A stretch of DNA of 64,000 nucleotides from contig NW_019774981.1 in the NCBI RefSeq assembly GCF_001039355.2, forward strand, positions 390,070-454,069, given 5' to 3'. Of the stretch, positions 34,301-48,400 are shown in pieces; within the stretch, counting starts at the first letter, position 1; each line of letters begins with the position of its first letter. The notes beneath the pieces are model-generated. The model saw only the letters and a list, made by a program, of their open reading frames with translations. It was not told the DNA's origin and did not search any database. A program made the position numbers and the translations under genes. Source of the DNA: Lingula anatina (Eukaryota > Brachiopoda > Lingulata > Lingulida > Lingulidae).

Positions 34301-34600
34301 TCGTGCCTTAGTAAAAAGCAATTCCATCTGGAACCTTGGTTGGGAAAAACGCAGATATTGACAAAGGGCCAAATAATAATATAGGTGTTTGCAATCAGTT
34401 ATAATTAATGCTGCTTCACATGCGATTCTCGTGTCAAAATCTGCAGACCGGGCGAAGATTGAAGACTCATAAAAGATTCTGGATCTGATGAACAATGGCT
34501 TCATCGTCTGCGATGGACTAACGACGCATAATTAAATCACATACTACCTGACTTTTTTTCCTCATGTAAAAATTTAGGTTAGGTGGTTTGCACCTGCTTT
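28390..34600. repeat. Nested tandem array of ~2 kb and ~0.7 kb units
   Basis: Unit I (about 28390-30705) and unit II (about 30706-32644) are collinear. The block 30431-30700 recurs ~1.95 kb later at 32377-32645, nearly identical. Units III (32645-33870) and IV (33905-34600) are shorter and carry a different ~250 bp insert around 33600-33830 and 34270-34500. Every unit has a poly-G tract before TATCTCGGAAGGCCCTGG or similar, and a phrase reading ACCCGCTAGAAGTG. Three of the N gaps fall here. The short open frames are repeated with the DNA and show no domain, so I call no gene. Confidence 0.75.
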
Positions 34601-37460
34601 TCTCAGTAACTCTGTTCACATGTACATTATTTTAACGGAATTGTATACTGCAGTTGTTCATGTGCAAAGGCGAGAATTGAGGTACTGTATCTTTAGGTCT
34701 GAAACAAAACAGTAATAATATTTTTTTCCTCCTTTTATCAAAAGAAGTTCACACAGCAAATATGAAACGGTAGATGAGCACATTATTACTGAAAGATTTT
34801 TGTTTGGTTTTATCTTTATTTAAAACTGAAATAAAATAGTCTTAAAAGAGTGAGATGCAACTTTTGAAATTTAGATAAGATAAATGGACATGAAGGTGAA
34901 AAATAATATTAACAATGTATCAACCGGTATCAGGACAATTCCCCCTGACAACCCCCCTCCTGTTATGAATGTCATACTGAGAATACAAAATGTGATAATT
35001 ATATTCTGTCTTATATCAAAATGTGATTCTCTGATTAACTAACTGACACTTTTTATTGTTTTACTCCCCTCCCCCCTTAATGACGTTGCCTGCCTTTCAT
35101 CAACAATCTTTCCAAGGTAGAAGTGGGGTAAACAAATAACGTCACTTCTCCAAGTATCCCCTTAATGAACTGTCAGTTTTCACCACTACCCCTTGACATA
35201 AATACTTTCTATATTGTAAAACTGTCCTAGAATTCCACAGTGGTACCTAAACGAACGTTGTCACATGGTCAATTTAGGGGGGGTCAGGGGGGTCCTGCCC
35301 TCCCCCCTCTATTTCTGGTCCCCTCTTGAAATAAGAATTTTGATAAGCTGAATTATAGTTCTAAACCGTACCAAATGGCACCGTTCGCCCTCTAAAATAT
35401 TAAAAATTTTGGGACCTTTACATGGGTCCTTAACCCTATGCCATGTGTGTGTGTGTGTGGGGGGGGGGGGGGGTCGACTTTGCATCCACAGATAACCCCT
35501 TCAAATAATCATGGGTCAACCACTGCCATGGGGTCAGCTGGAACAGGTGGAGCTCCACCTACGCTCTGAGTGCATTAAAGTCCATCGCAAATAAAGTGTC
35601 ATTTGTGACGTAAAGAATCTTATAAAAATCGTAACAAAATGTAAATCATTTGAGAGGGGTGATTCACCAAATATCTTTCTAAAAAGATCCAAAGTTCATA
35701 GACCACAAGGAGTAAGATGATTCAGAATATCTCTGGAAATATTTTCAGAGCTTATGGAAGCCCAATAAGAAAGTCAAAATAAATAAATAAATAAATAAAA
35801 GGAAAAGAAAACCCCCAAAACACTCCCATTACTCCAATAAGTACATTGTGTTCATTTCATTTCTCTGATGATTTCTTTTTTCATCTAGTTTTTGTAGACC
35901 CAAACTTGTTCTTTTTTCGAAAAAATTGGTTACTTACAACATTTACGACTTTGGATCTTCCAGTTTCATGTCAGACGTGAAAATCAGTGTGGGTCAATTC
36001 GTCAGAATGCAAGTGGGCTTTTTTTCGGTTTTGTTTGTATTCAATTAAATCACACACTACCTGGTCTTATGTAATTAATAAGTTGGTAAAAACATTAAGT
36101 AAAGCAGCAGTTAACCTGAGAAGTGCGGGAAAAGTAGGAAAGATGACCTGTGCAACATCCTATGTTTTCAGATGCATTCTAATTAAAAAAATACTGGCTG
36201 AAAATTGTGCAAATTGTTAAATACGACATATATTCTTAACACTGTCATGGAATGCTGTAAATAAGGAAAATAATTATAGGGCATCATTTTAGAGACGTTT
36301 TGTTCATGCAAGGAGCAGGATGTATCCAAATATTTTGACAGAATTAAAATAAACGTTTCAGGATATCCATCTAGCAAAGCAAAAGCAGAGGGAATTGTTT
36401 AATGACGATTCCAAGTTAACTTGGATGAAAGGAATCCAAACATATCCTTGACAACTGATTTCCAGGGGTTGTCATAGAGCCATAATGATATCAGCTTATG
36501 TTGTGGTTTCATCTGCATATACAGCTGAGTAGATAAAAACCATCATAATGATATTTTACATTTAAATTTCTGTGCGAGATTTGGCTGGTTAATATAAAAA
36601 GAATTTAACTCTTGTTGTCATCAAATAGAGCCTAAACAAGAATTCAATTTCATATTTTCAGCTTATCTTACTGCCCTGTTTTAGCTGTAATGTGCATAAT
36701 CCAGATATAAAAACTTAAAATAAAATATTTATAGCCAACAATGACAGGTTTTTACCACTCTCTGGGTTTGTTCTAGCTTTCTTTGATGGGGGTTCAATTA
36801 TTGATATACTCCTCTCCACCTCCATAAGAAAACAGCTGCTTTCAAATGATGTCAATCGGATTTTTTTAAAAATTATCAATAATTTATGTATGCCTATGCA
36901 TCTTGAAACAGTATCTTGATTTTACCAAATGCATCCAAATTCAATTAAAATGCAGTTCTTGAAAATGTCTTTTAAAATCTAATTAAGAAAAATGTTTAAA
37001 TGTCTGGTATGTTTTTCTTAGAATTACCATATTAGTATAATTACATATGTTCCATCCAACTTTTTAGTTGCAAATAAATATTATTATATTTTCAAATGAT
37101 GTCAAATTCCACTTTTGATCTTTTTTATTCTCAGTGAGTAGACATCAATGTCACAATGTTGCCATGCTTTCCATAAAGTTATAGTTACCCAATGAAATGA
37201 AACACAACATAAGTTCCAAATGTAGAATCTTTTTCTAAAGGTTTATTGGGGGAACCTGTCTACTAAACTGTATTTGATATCAAGCTTTGAAGTGGCCTTT
37301 TATGATTGATAGCTATGCGATATATTGGCTTTCAAACTAACAATCATTTACATTCATCTCTTATTCCTTTAGACTCGGTGTGAAGATGATGACAGAATAT
37401 AAAATGCTGATGTGTGTCAATGGATTTTGTTTTTTTTCCTTAATTAAAAAACAAAAACAA
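34601..37460. other. AT-rich region with a diverged array relic; no gene seen
   Basis: 36120-36560 is an older, more diverged copy of the array block at 29940-30340 (TGCAACATCCTATGTTTTCAGATG..., TTAACTTGGATGAAA...). A (GT)n-(G)13 tract is at ~35445-35473. The rest holds no recognisable coding or RNA gene. Confidence 0.5.
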
Positions 37461-38068
37461 AATAGCAGACAATTTTGCTGTAAAATTTATGATACAGGGA
37501 TAGAAAATCAGTCAGTTTTGTCTCATTAATTCACTTCTGATTTTGGATAGTAGAGGGGGAGGTGGGGGCAGCATAGGGATACACCATGCAAGTAATAAAG
37601 GTTATCAAGTTACAGGAAAATGAACATGAACATGAACATGATGAACACATCTAATTACCAGTTGACAACATTCACACTGTTCACCATGAAAGCACAAGTA
37701 AATGTTTTCTTTGACATAATAAAATGTACTGTTTTTTTTTTTTTTAATTCAGTCATATCTATAAGGTACAATAACTGTCAAAGTGTTAACATCTAATCTA
37801 TGTGTTATTCTCCCAGTTCACATTAAGTTATTTTAGTTTATTATAAATCCATTTCAGATCACATATTATCTATATCTTTAGTAAAACATTGGAATTATTG
37901 ATATGATAGACTTTATCAAAATGAATATAACAACATATTATAACATCATGCCCACTTTTCCACCTTGGTAGTTTGTAGTTTTTCTTGGTATAAACATAAA
38001 ATAGTATATCTCCATAAAAACTGACTGGCCCCAGTCCCTCCTCCAGATCAGACAAAATAAGAAATCAT

Positions 38069-41000
38069 TTAGGCATTTATAGATCTGTCAAATATTGCAT
38101 ACATCTTTGATATTTTCTTGGTATCATCACTTTGTCTGCATTGATCAGTATATTGGTGATTCTCTTCAAGCTTGTTGATAACTTTCTTCTCCAGGTTGGA
38201 ATTTAATATATGATTATGACACACCTAAAATAAAACAAAACATAAACAACAGATACATGTGACTGAAAAATACATCTTAGACCCCATTCTCACAGATTTT
38301 AGATCGATCTATCCCTGTGGGGAGTCTTAAATGTCTGTCCCACCTACTAAAAGCTGTAAGGGGGTAATTAACTACCGTGTTCCCTTGGCTGACTGTAATT
38401 TAGCATGAATCCCCAGGGAGTTAGGTCGATCTGGACGGATTGATCTAAATCTCTGGGAATGCACTCTTATACAAGTTTGAATATAATATGCTACTATTCA
38501 AGTACGTCACTGACTGAAGTCTAAGGTATACATAGTCAGCAAATGATTGATTAGTGTACATGTAGTTTATTAAAATCTAGACTGAATACGAGTATTTGAT
38601 CTCTTAGCAAACAGATCACTGATTCACTTGAACTTTGACGTTTAAAAGTATTCTTTATAGGAAAAAATTCCAATGAGTAATATGACAAATTGTTAAAATT
38701 CCTTCAAATAGACTTAAAATCATCATCAGACTTCATTCTCAAAATGGCCGTGGGTAAAATCAGCATGGAATTCCTTTGCACTGGTGACCTGGGCTTATTA
38801 CATGACTTAAAAGAAATTTCCTTAAGCATAAACAGAAACAATACTTACATAGTGAAGAAAAACAACAACATCATTCCACCAACTGTCCTGCTTCAAGTCT
38901 CCTTTCAAAAATGCTGTCACTATGTTTTCAAGCTGTTTTACTTTGACTAACTCTCCACCAACACGGCTGACCAGCTGCAAATGAGAGAGCATTCACATCT
39001 AAATTGATCCGTGGACTAACTAGTCCTCACATCAAATACGGTGCACACTTGACAATGGATTCCTGCCTCCAACACGCACATTCCCAGCAGGGGCAGAGCA
39101 ATTAAATCTTGGCAGGCTTTCAAGAGGGCGACGCCATTTTTGATCCACGGATCAGTTAGTCCACAGATCAACTTGCTCTGAATGAGCCCTTACTTAACAC
39201 TTAAAGAATTGAACAACAAATTCAATAAAAGTGCAAAAATATGAAAATTAAAAGTAATCTTATTTTGCCTGGCAAATGGAAATATAGAAAACCTTTTTGT
39301 GTTTGTAGATGCATATACTGTGTACACATGTAACTAGGTTACTTTACATATTAAAGTCACAGTGTTTTTTTTTTCTTTTTTTCCCCCAAGGAAATTTTAC
39401 AAAGATATGCTTGACCAACCGAACTGACATCTTTTATATACTTTTATATACTTTTAAGCATATAATATTATATTAAAATATACTCACCAAGTTAACAATT
39501 GCTAACACACAGGTTGGAGTCTTTCTTGCTTCAAAGGTTTCTAGCAGTGTGGTCAGCATGAATCTATTCCATGGCTGTTCTACCAGACTGTGGCCTGCAT
39601 GAGAAAACATTTCAACAATTTTTGAAAATGTAAAAAAATCAAAGATGTTATGTTGCTCAAATTGTTTATTATAATAGCAAGCTGGGGAAGACAAATACCA
39701 TTTACAGATAAGAGATAACTGACATGTTTAAAAAACGTAGGCTTTCAATTGGATACTGCAATACAGAGCTGTTAAAATAGAATTAGCTGAAAATATTACC
39801 TGTTTTCAATACCTGTGGCTTCAAGTATCGTGTCAGCAAGTTGTGAAGACAAATAACAGCAATGCACTGCAAATGCCTATTTTCCTGAAATAAATTTGAA
39901 GGAATTAATATACCATCAAGGACCAAAGATAAAATCAAATGTCTAATTTTATTTTTTGCAAAACTGAATTTACTTACTACTTTTCCACTTGTTTTGGAAA
40001 TTAAAAGCAAAATGCAAATCCAGTCTCACTGAAGGCTAAAACAAAAAGCCTTAGATTAAAAAAAATATGTATGCAAAGAAATGCAGCAGCATGAAATGTT
40101 ATCTATACCTGTGGCATTAAATGATAACATTTACCTTAAAAACAGCCTGCTGAATGTAAATAAGTAACTTCCTCAAATACTGGGTCTTCACGTTTAATTG
40201 TGTATCGTCTCGACCCACAAGATCTGTGTGATCTGTGTCATCCAGTATCTCCACTATAGCACACGATGAAGTAAACTGAGTGGAGAAGTAGACTGCCCAG
40301 AACTGTAGAACACTGATCTGCTGGAGATATACTTTGGACTTAGTTCTTTCTAGAAGCCATTCCAATTGCAGTTGAACCTGATTTTTCTAAAATGTAAAGT
40401 AGAGTCTTAAAAAAACATTAAAGTAATCAGAGTAAAATATATTCTGAGTAATGGACAATTATCCAGACTTACAAGAACCTGTAGCAGACATGGTATCAGT
40501 TTGCAAAATGTTTGAAAAAAAAAAATAATAACATATAAAGACACACACATGCTTGGTCTGCCTGTCTAAGTATTGCAAAATTGCATAGTACTATTATTAT
40601 TATAATTCAATCCGCTTTTATCCTTCAATGGAGAACAATGCTTCAGCTTCTAATTTCTAAAGTTCCAATGAAGCTATGTTCTAGGCACATAAGAACCCAG
40701 ACAGACACAAATTTAATTTTCAAACACATTTTAATTGTCCAATAGCTGCAACAAATCAAATGGCCATGATTATTAGTATGGTGAAGAGAACAACAACACT
40801 TATACATGTATGAAATACTTAAACATACAGCAAGATGGGGAATACTAAAATCTGCCTGCTGGAGTACAAGTAATGCCAGTAGCTGCAGTGCTTTGGTGGA
40901 GACTATGTCCTCATTTGACAAAACAAGGTGTTGGAGAATATAAAGGAAACTTTTGTCTGTCAATATAATGGTGGCAACTGAAACAGCAAAAAATACAGTA

Positions 41001-44000
41001 TGCAATAAAAATATCTTCTTTAGGTTAGTGAAACTTTGTTTTTTAGTAGTTTACAGATTTTTGATTAATTGAGTAGTGCTGTTTATATAAAATATGGAAA
41101 AGAAAGAGATTATTAAAAACATATCTTATTGTTGCACTGGTATTTTTTTTAACATCAATGCATCAATTTTGTATTACTAGTTTGACAAAATATACATATT
41201 ATCTTTAGCAGGCACTTACATTGTACAAATTTCTCAAAAAATACCTCTGTTGTCCTGACTTTTCCCTGCTTGTAGTAATAAATTGGAAAGGAATTCTTCA
41301 AACATAAAAACCAACTGTTTTGGAATCTTTTCGTTCTCATTCCCTAGTAGACTGCAGACTAAGAAAACAGAAATACCACTATGTATTATCAATTCCTGAA
41401 GATGAACTGTTAAATATTCTGCAAATTCACATTGGGAATTGCTCACAGAAAACATATTGTGTTAAAGCACTCCACATGAATAATTGCAATATTGAACTTA
41501 TGTACCTTGGTTCACCAACTTGAGGTCTGTTGCATTAATGCCAGTGACGAACTGATCCTGCATAATCAGCAGAATTTCCAACATTGCTGTAAGGTTGTGT
41601 TCTAAAACATAGATTATCTCACATCAAATAACATAAAATAATTTTAAAAATGCAATTCAATCTGTAGGAATGGGGCCTCAAATCTCTACTGAAGTCACTT
41701 GGATTGGGTGGGGTGGGGTTAAAAGTCTATTTAAGTAGTTCTCAAGTTAAGCATTTCCTAGAAAAACGTGCCACATTTTTATTTACATATGCTAATTATA
41801 TCCAACTTTTAATGTACTAAATATCATATTTGAAATAATTTAATTGCCCTTTTATTGAAAGTTGAACTTTGAATGGCTGTGAATGTAATGAATTTTAATT
41901 ACAATCACCATAATCTTTTTATCAGCATAAACCAGTAAAATATGAGGTGAAACACAGAAATTGCCCTTGTCAGAAGTAATACTCAGTATACTGAAGACTG
42001 TTTAGAGCAACAGTTGAGAACAGATAGGACATAAAAGAAAAATAATAGAAAATACATGTGGACTCACTTGCTTTTTTTACAGACTTAGCAAGGAAAATTC
42101 TGTGAACTACATCAGACAACATTTGTTTCAATTTGCTGACAGTTTTGGGGTTTGGTGATTGTTTGCCATCCTAAAAATAAACAAAAAGAGAAACACTAAG
42201 TTGTTAAGCTTATTTCATATAAGAAACTTTATTGTAGATATATATATATATATATTCACAATCAACAAAGATTTCAATATACTGGGTGTCAAGTGCACAG
42301 TATAGAATACGATTTGTCCTACCTTTTCAAATACTCTTCCTAACAGAAGGGTTACTTTGGAAACACTTTCCTCATCCCCATCAGTCAGGATGTCCTTTAG
42401 AAATAAATGCACTATGACAAATATTGAACGTATTGAAATTGAAAAATGAGGCACTGAAAACATTAAACCATCAAATGGAAAAGAATCAATCTACTTCAAG
42501 ATATCTGATAATACATGTATTGCAACAAATGTTTGACAGTTTAACATAAAACTCTACATAAAACTTTCAAATTAATACAGAGAATAGATCATCTTTAAGT
42601 AAAAATGGGATAAAATGTAAAGAAAAAAAAGAAAAGAAACTTACCAATGCAGCTTGTAAACATTTAGTATTTTCTTTGACCAGTGTAAACAGTTCTGCCC
42701 AACCTGGTTCTTGACTCATGTCCAATGGGGAGAGAGACATCTGGGCAGGAATGATACTCAGCCACTGCTTCAACTGTGGAGATTAAATGCCACTAGAGAG
42801 AAGATACCACTACTGTTTCCTTTTATGTCAATTTATCTGTTTTCACCATGCCATAGTCAACCCACATCTCCATCTTTGAAAATAATAAATTCTTTCAAAT
42901 AATTTCTGACATTTAAAAATAAGATTACTTGATATCTCATTCATATTTAGATGGAGATACATCTGTGTTGAAGTATAAAGTTTTTATAAGGTTAAAACTG
43001 TCTGACTCTGACCTCAGTGGCAAAAGTTTTGGGTGAGACAAAAAGCTGAGGCAAGCTTTAGAACATAAACCAGATATAATAACTTCAAAACACATTTCAT
43101 TTGTGTTACATTTACAAGGATAATTCATCAGCAAAACCACGCCTACTGAAACTGAAAAAGGTGCCATAAAAGATCACACTTACTACATGTTTTCCCTGCA
43201 TATTGGAGATCTTTGGATTGAGAAAACACCACTGGAATACCTTGGGATGGCCAAGAAGCCACGAGGATGTACTTGAACATTTGGACAGACCCACTGACAG
43301 CAGTCGCAAACCTATGTATAAAGATAATTTTTACATATTATTTTGTTTAAAAAAGTTTCAGCCTAATGTTCTCCAATGTCAGGAGAGAAGAGGAATGCAA
43401 TGTAGAATTAAATCTATTGTACTTCCCTTGGCTTTCTATTTATATATATTCATTTTTAGTTTGTGAATTATAAAATGACCACAAATATAATTCACTCAGC
43501 TGTTCAATAGCTAGAGAGTCTTAACCTTACAATAAACATTTTCCTTCTTTTTGTAAAAAAATAAAAAAATAAATAAAATAGAATAAATATAAATTAATAT
43601 AAAACCATTTAATGTACTACCTTGTTGTTGTTCCTTTTTTGTATGGGTCTGTGTGGAACCAGTGCATACCTAAGGGGTATGAACAAAGTTGAAACTTTTA
43701 ACAAGAGGAAAAACAAAAAAATTCTTACTAAAACTCAAACCTATACACACACACATGCACATGCATGTGCATAGTTACATGCACATGAATTCACATCTAG
43801 GAAGGAGTATATTATCCGTATAAATATTGAAACTTTTCCTTATGACTAAATATATAACGCCTCTCTCAGGTAGTAAAAATTATGGCTTAATTTGAACAAA
43901 GAAATCCATAAGTTTGTCTCACACTCATCCCGAGCTTGAGAGTGCTACACTTTAAAGATACATCAATCTTCAAATGCTGTACCTCCTAATTACTGTACAG

Positions 44001-44613
44001 TGACATGGACAAGTTTCTATTAATCTTTGAAACTCAGGGTGATAAGCCCTCATTATAAATTCCATCAATGATACTAACAGCCATTAGGAAGACCATGCTT
44101 TTAAGAGCAGTGTTGGGAAGGAGGTGCACATCTGGGTGGAGACAGAGATAACCACACAGAGCGTCAAACAGCACACTGGGGGAAACACACCTGGAAGATT
44201 GGTTTTAAGGTTTTACAGAAGATAGATACAAAAAAAATAAATAAATAAATAAATAAAAATAAAAATAAATAGAGCTGAAAATGCAGCGTGAATCAATTAA
44301 AAAAAAAAACACTTTCATACTGGAAATTAATAACTCCCCAAGAAATCAAGAGTGTAAGTACAGGTATATTATAGATATTCATGGGAAAAGGTTGCTGAGC
44401 TATGTGTTAGCAATGTGCCTTTAATCAACAAACAGGTAGTTAGTAAAAATGGTGAAATTTTGCAAGTGAATCTTATAAAACAAATATAACTGACATGAAG
44501 CTGGATCAGATTCAACATCCCAGAAATCAATTAATTTGAAATTCATCAATAATTACATGCAAGGATGTGATATCACTAAGGTAAAATAAAAACTTGAGAA
44601 TCACATTCTTCAG

Positions 44614-44644
<31 letters not shown>

Positions 44645-45112
44645 AAGAGAACACAGACCTGTCCCCATGTTCATAGCTGAGGTAGAGGAGGTATAATAAT
44701 ACATGTTGCTGAGCAGCATGAACATGATCTGCCTCTACACCAGTGCCATCTGCATGCTGGTTTAATTCACTCAAAACATCCACCAGACTGCCTGAAATTA
44801 TGCTATTAGTTTTAAATATTGCATCAAAATTGAAATTAAAAGAAATTTCCAATAAGAAATACAGGCACTTTAAAAGTCAACATAGCATTAATGCTGCAGT
44901 CCATCTAAGATTAAAAAAAAGCTGATGACTTTGAGAAAAGTTATTAGACATCATTACCTTTATGTTTAGAACTTGATAAAGACAAAACTTAACCTTGCAG
45001 AAATGTTAATCCTAGCTGCAACTCTCTTTTGAAATTATCATCTTGGTCACTGGAACCAAACTGGCACAATTCCAACAGGAAGTTGTCAATCACTTGTTTA
45101 ACAGATGTTGAT
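38069..45112 (-). pseudogene. Large helical-repeat protein (MEI1-like?), partial copy 1, 16 exons
   Basis: Exons, 5' to 3' on the minus strand: 44994-45112, 44659-44791, 44079-44190, 43621-43669, 43184-43311, 42645-42773, 42323-42394, 42068-42170, 41506-41601, 41245-41358, 40829-40977, 40135-40386, 39800-39884, 39488-39594, 38849-38974 and 38069-38224 (TAA). All 15 junctions agree in phase and match copy 2 in length. The protein is Leu-rich and alpha-helical (for example QLLALLVLQQAD, HNLLTRYLKP), as in armadillo/HEAT proteins. The 5' exons are absent because the copy stops at the N. The acceptor of the first exon reads AA instead of AG (45113-45114). Probably an allele from the other haplotype rather than a separate gene; treated as partial/broken. 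Confidence 0.7.
43555..43600. repeat. A-rich (AAAT)n simple repeats, copy 1
   Basis: AT-rich low-complexity run. The equivalent place in copy 2 (51507-51550) has a longer pure (AAAT)n, and 44229-44275 and 44615-44645 are similar runs. Length differences between copies fit allelic microsatellite variation. Confidence 0.7.
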
Positions 45113-45427
45113 TTATCAGATATCAAAATGTAACTGATTAACATAATATTTCATTATTTTTAGCAGAAAAAATTGTTAAATATGTAAAAACCTGTCACGG
45201 TGACTTCACAATTAAGCTGCCTCTGATATCAGTAAATGCAAACATATTACTGTAAATGTTTAACTTTTAACTTAGTCACAAATAATAACAAAGACATGTA
45301 CATAACCATTTTAATTTTAAAAAATGAATCATTCTATGAACCAAAGTACGGAAAAAAACCTTTCCGGTTTATGCACACCATTAGTTACAGAGGAATGATG
45401 ATGGATTTCTTTTCTAACCAGCATAAN

Positions 45428-45494
45428 CCGGCGGAACGATCCGGACGGGACCGAAACCATTTGTACCGCCAGCGCTAACGCTGGTGGTACAAAT
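45428..45494. other. G+C-rich junction with a near-perfect hairpin
   Basis: Directly after the N, 65 bp of sequence are unlike anything nearby (CCGGCGGAACGATCCGGACG...). It contains ATTTGTACCGCCAGCG (45459-45474), a 4 nt loop, and the inverse arm 45479-45494 with one mismatch. It borders the start of copy 2. It could be the end of a MITE carried on one haplotype. Confidence 0.7.
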
Positions 45495-48400
45495 AGCAGA
45501 CAATTTTGCTGTAAAATTTATGATAGAGGGATAGAAAATCAGTCAGTTTTGTCTCATTGATTCACTTTTTCTGATTTTGGATAGTAGAGGGGGAGGTGGG
45601 GGGCAGCATAGTTCCTTACTAAGGGATACACCATGAAAGTCATAAAGGTTATCAAGTTACAGGAAAATGAACATGATTAAATGGTGTCACATCTAATTAC
45701 CAGTTGACAACATTCACACTGTTCACCATGAAAGTACAAGTAAATGTTTTCTTTGACATAATATGTAGTGCTTTTCTTTCAAATTCAGTCATATCTATAA
45801 GGTACAATAACTGTGTTAACAACTAGTCTATGTGTTATTCTTCCCTATAACAGCAAGTTATTTTAGTTGATTATGAATCCATTTCAGATTACATATGTAT
45901 ATATTTAGTAAGACATTGGAATTATTGATGTGATGCACATTATCAAAATGAATATAACAACATATTATAACATCATGCCCAGTTTTCCACCTTGGTAGTT
46001 TGTAGTTTTTCTTGGTATAAACATAAAATAGTATATCTCCATAAAAACTGACTGGCCCCAGTCCCTCTTCCAGATCAAACAAAATTAGGCATTTATAGAT
46101 CTGTCAAATATTCCATACATCTTTGATATTTTCTTGGTATCATCACTTTGTCTACATTGGTCAGTATATTGGTGATTCTCTTCAAGCTTGTTGATAACTT
46201 TCTTCTCAAGGTTAGAATCTAATATATGATTATGACACACCTAAAATAAAACTAATAAACGACAGATACATGTGACTGAAAAATATATATTATACAAGTT
46301 TGAATATAATATGCTACTATTCAAGCACATCACTGACTGAAGTCTAAGGTATACATAGTCAGCAAATGCTTGATAAGTGTGCATGTAGTTTATTTAAAAA
46401 ATCTAGACTGAATATTTGATCTCTTAGCAAACAGATCAATGATTCACTTGAACTTTGAAGTTAAAAGTATTTTTTATAGGAAAAAATTCCATTGAGTAAT
46501 ATGACAAATTAAATACATCATCAGATTTCATTCCCAAAATGGCTGTGGTGAGGTGGGTGATATCAGCATGGAACTCCATTGCACTGGTGGTCTGGGCTTA
46601 TTACCAGACTTATAAGAAATCTCCTTAAGCGTAAACAGAAGCAATACTTACATACTGAAGAAAAATGACAACATCGTTCCACCAACTGTCCTGCTTCAAG
46701 TCTCCTTTCAAAAATGCTGTCACTATGTTTTCAAGCTGTTTTGCTTTGACTAACACTCCACCAACACGGCTGACCAGCTGCAAATGAGAGAGCATTCACA
46801 TCTAAATTGATCCATGGACTAACTAGTCCTCACATCAAATACGGCGCACATTTGACAATGGATTCCTGCCTCCAACACGCACATTCCCAGCAGGGGCAGA
46901 GCAATTAAATCTTGGCAGGCTTTCAAGAAGGTGTCGCCATTTTTGATCCACGGATCAGTTAGTCCACAGATCAACTTGTTCTGAATGTGCCCTTACTTAA
47001 CACTTATAGAATTTGAACAGCAAATTCAATAAAAGTGCAAAAATATGAAAATTAAAAATAACTTTATTTTGTCTGACAAATAGAAATATAGAAAACCTAT
47101 TTGTGTATAGAGATGTATATTCTGTGTACACATTATCTTACTTAACAGTTATAGAATTGAACAACAAATTCAATAAAAGTGCAAAAATATGAAAATTAAA
47201 AGTAATCTTATTTTGCTTGACAAATGGAAATACAGAAAACCTATTTGTGTTTGTAGATGTATATACTGTGTACACATGTAACTAGGTTACTTTATATATT
47301 AAAATCACAGTGTGTTTTCTTTCCTTTTTTCCCCAAAGAAATTTTACAAAGATATGCTTGACCAACCAAACTGACATCTTTTATATACTTAATATACTCA
47401 CCAAGTTAACAATTGCTAACACACAGGTTGGAGTCTTTCTTGCTTCAAAGGTTTCTAGCAGTGTGGTCAGCATGAATCTATTCCATGGCTGCTCTACCAG
47501 ACTGTGGCCTGCATGAGAAAACATTTCAACAATTTTCGAAAATGTAAAAAAATCAAAGATGTTATGTTGCTCAAATTGTTTATTATAATAGCAAGCTGGG
47601 GAAGACAAATACCATTTACAGATAACTGACATGTTTAAAAAATGTAGGCTTGCAATTGGATACTGCAATACAGGGCTGTTAAAATAGAATTAGCTGAAAA
47701 TATTACCTGTTTTCAATACATGTGGCTTCAAGTAACGTGTCAGCAAGTTGTGAAGACAAATAACAGCAACACACTGCAAATGCCTATTTTCCTGAAATAA
47801 ATTTGAAGGAATTAATATACCATCAAGGACCAAATATAAAATCAAATGTCTAATTTTCTTTTTTGCAAAACTGAATTTACTTACTAGAAAAACAAATAAT
47901 TATTGGCCATTTTCCACCTGTTTTGGAAATTTAAAGCAAAATGCAAATCCAGTCTCATTGAAGGCTAAAACAAAAAGCCCTAGATTAAAAAAAATATGTA
48001 CGTATGCAAAGAAATGCAGCAGCATGAAATATTATCTATACCTGTGGCATTAAATGATAACATTTACCTTAAAAACAGCCTGCTGAATGTAAATAAGTAA
48101 CTTCCTCAAATACTGGGTCTTTATGTTCAATTGTGTATTGTCTTGACCTACAAGATCTGTGTGATCTGTGTCATCCAGCATCTCCACTATAGCACACGAT
48201 GCAGTTAACTGAGTGGAGAAGTAGACTGCCCAGAACTGTAGAACACTGATCTGCTGAAGATATACTTTGGACTTAGTTCTTTCTAGAAGCCATGCCAATT
48301 GCAGTTGAACCTGATTTTTCTAAAAATGTAAAGTAGAGCAATGTCAGTCTAAAAAAACCTTTAAATAATCATAGCAAAATATATTCTGAGTAATGGACAA

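Larger units (their letters stand above)
37461..45426. repeat. ~8 kb duplicated block, copy 1 (pairs with 45492-53367)
   Basis: Collinear with 45492-53367 over its whole length. The 16 exons are close to identical, and introns are ~94-95% alike with small indels. It ends exactly at the N at 45427, where the partner continues into unique sequence. That is what an uncollapsed second haplotype looks like. Confidence 0.9.

Noticed and set aside
34033-34504. Minus-strand frames of 65-93 codons repeated in array units III and IV
   Set aside because: They follow the repeat, differ by indels, and no splice-consistent gene could be built.
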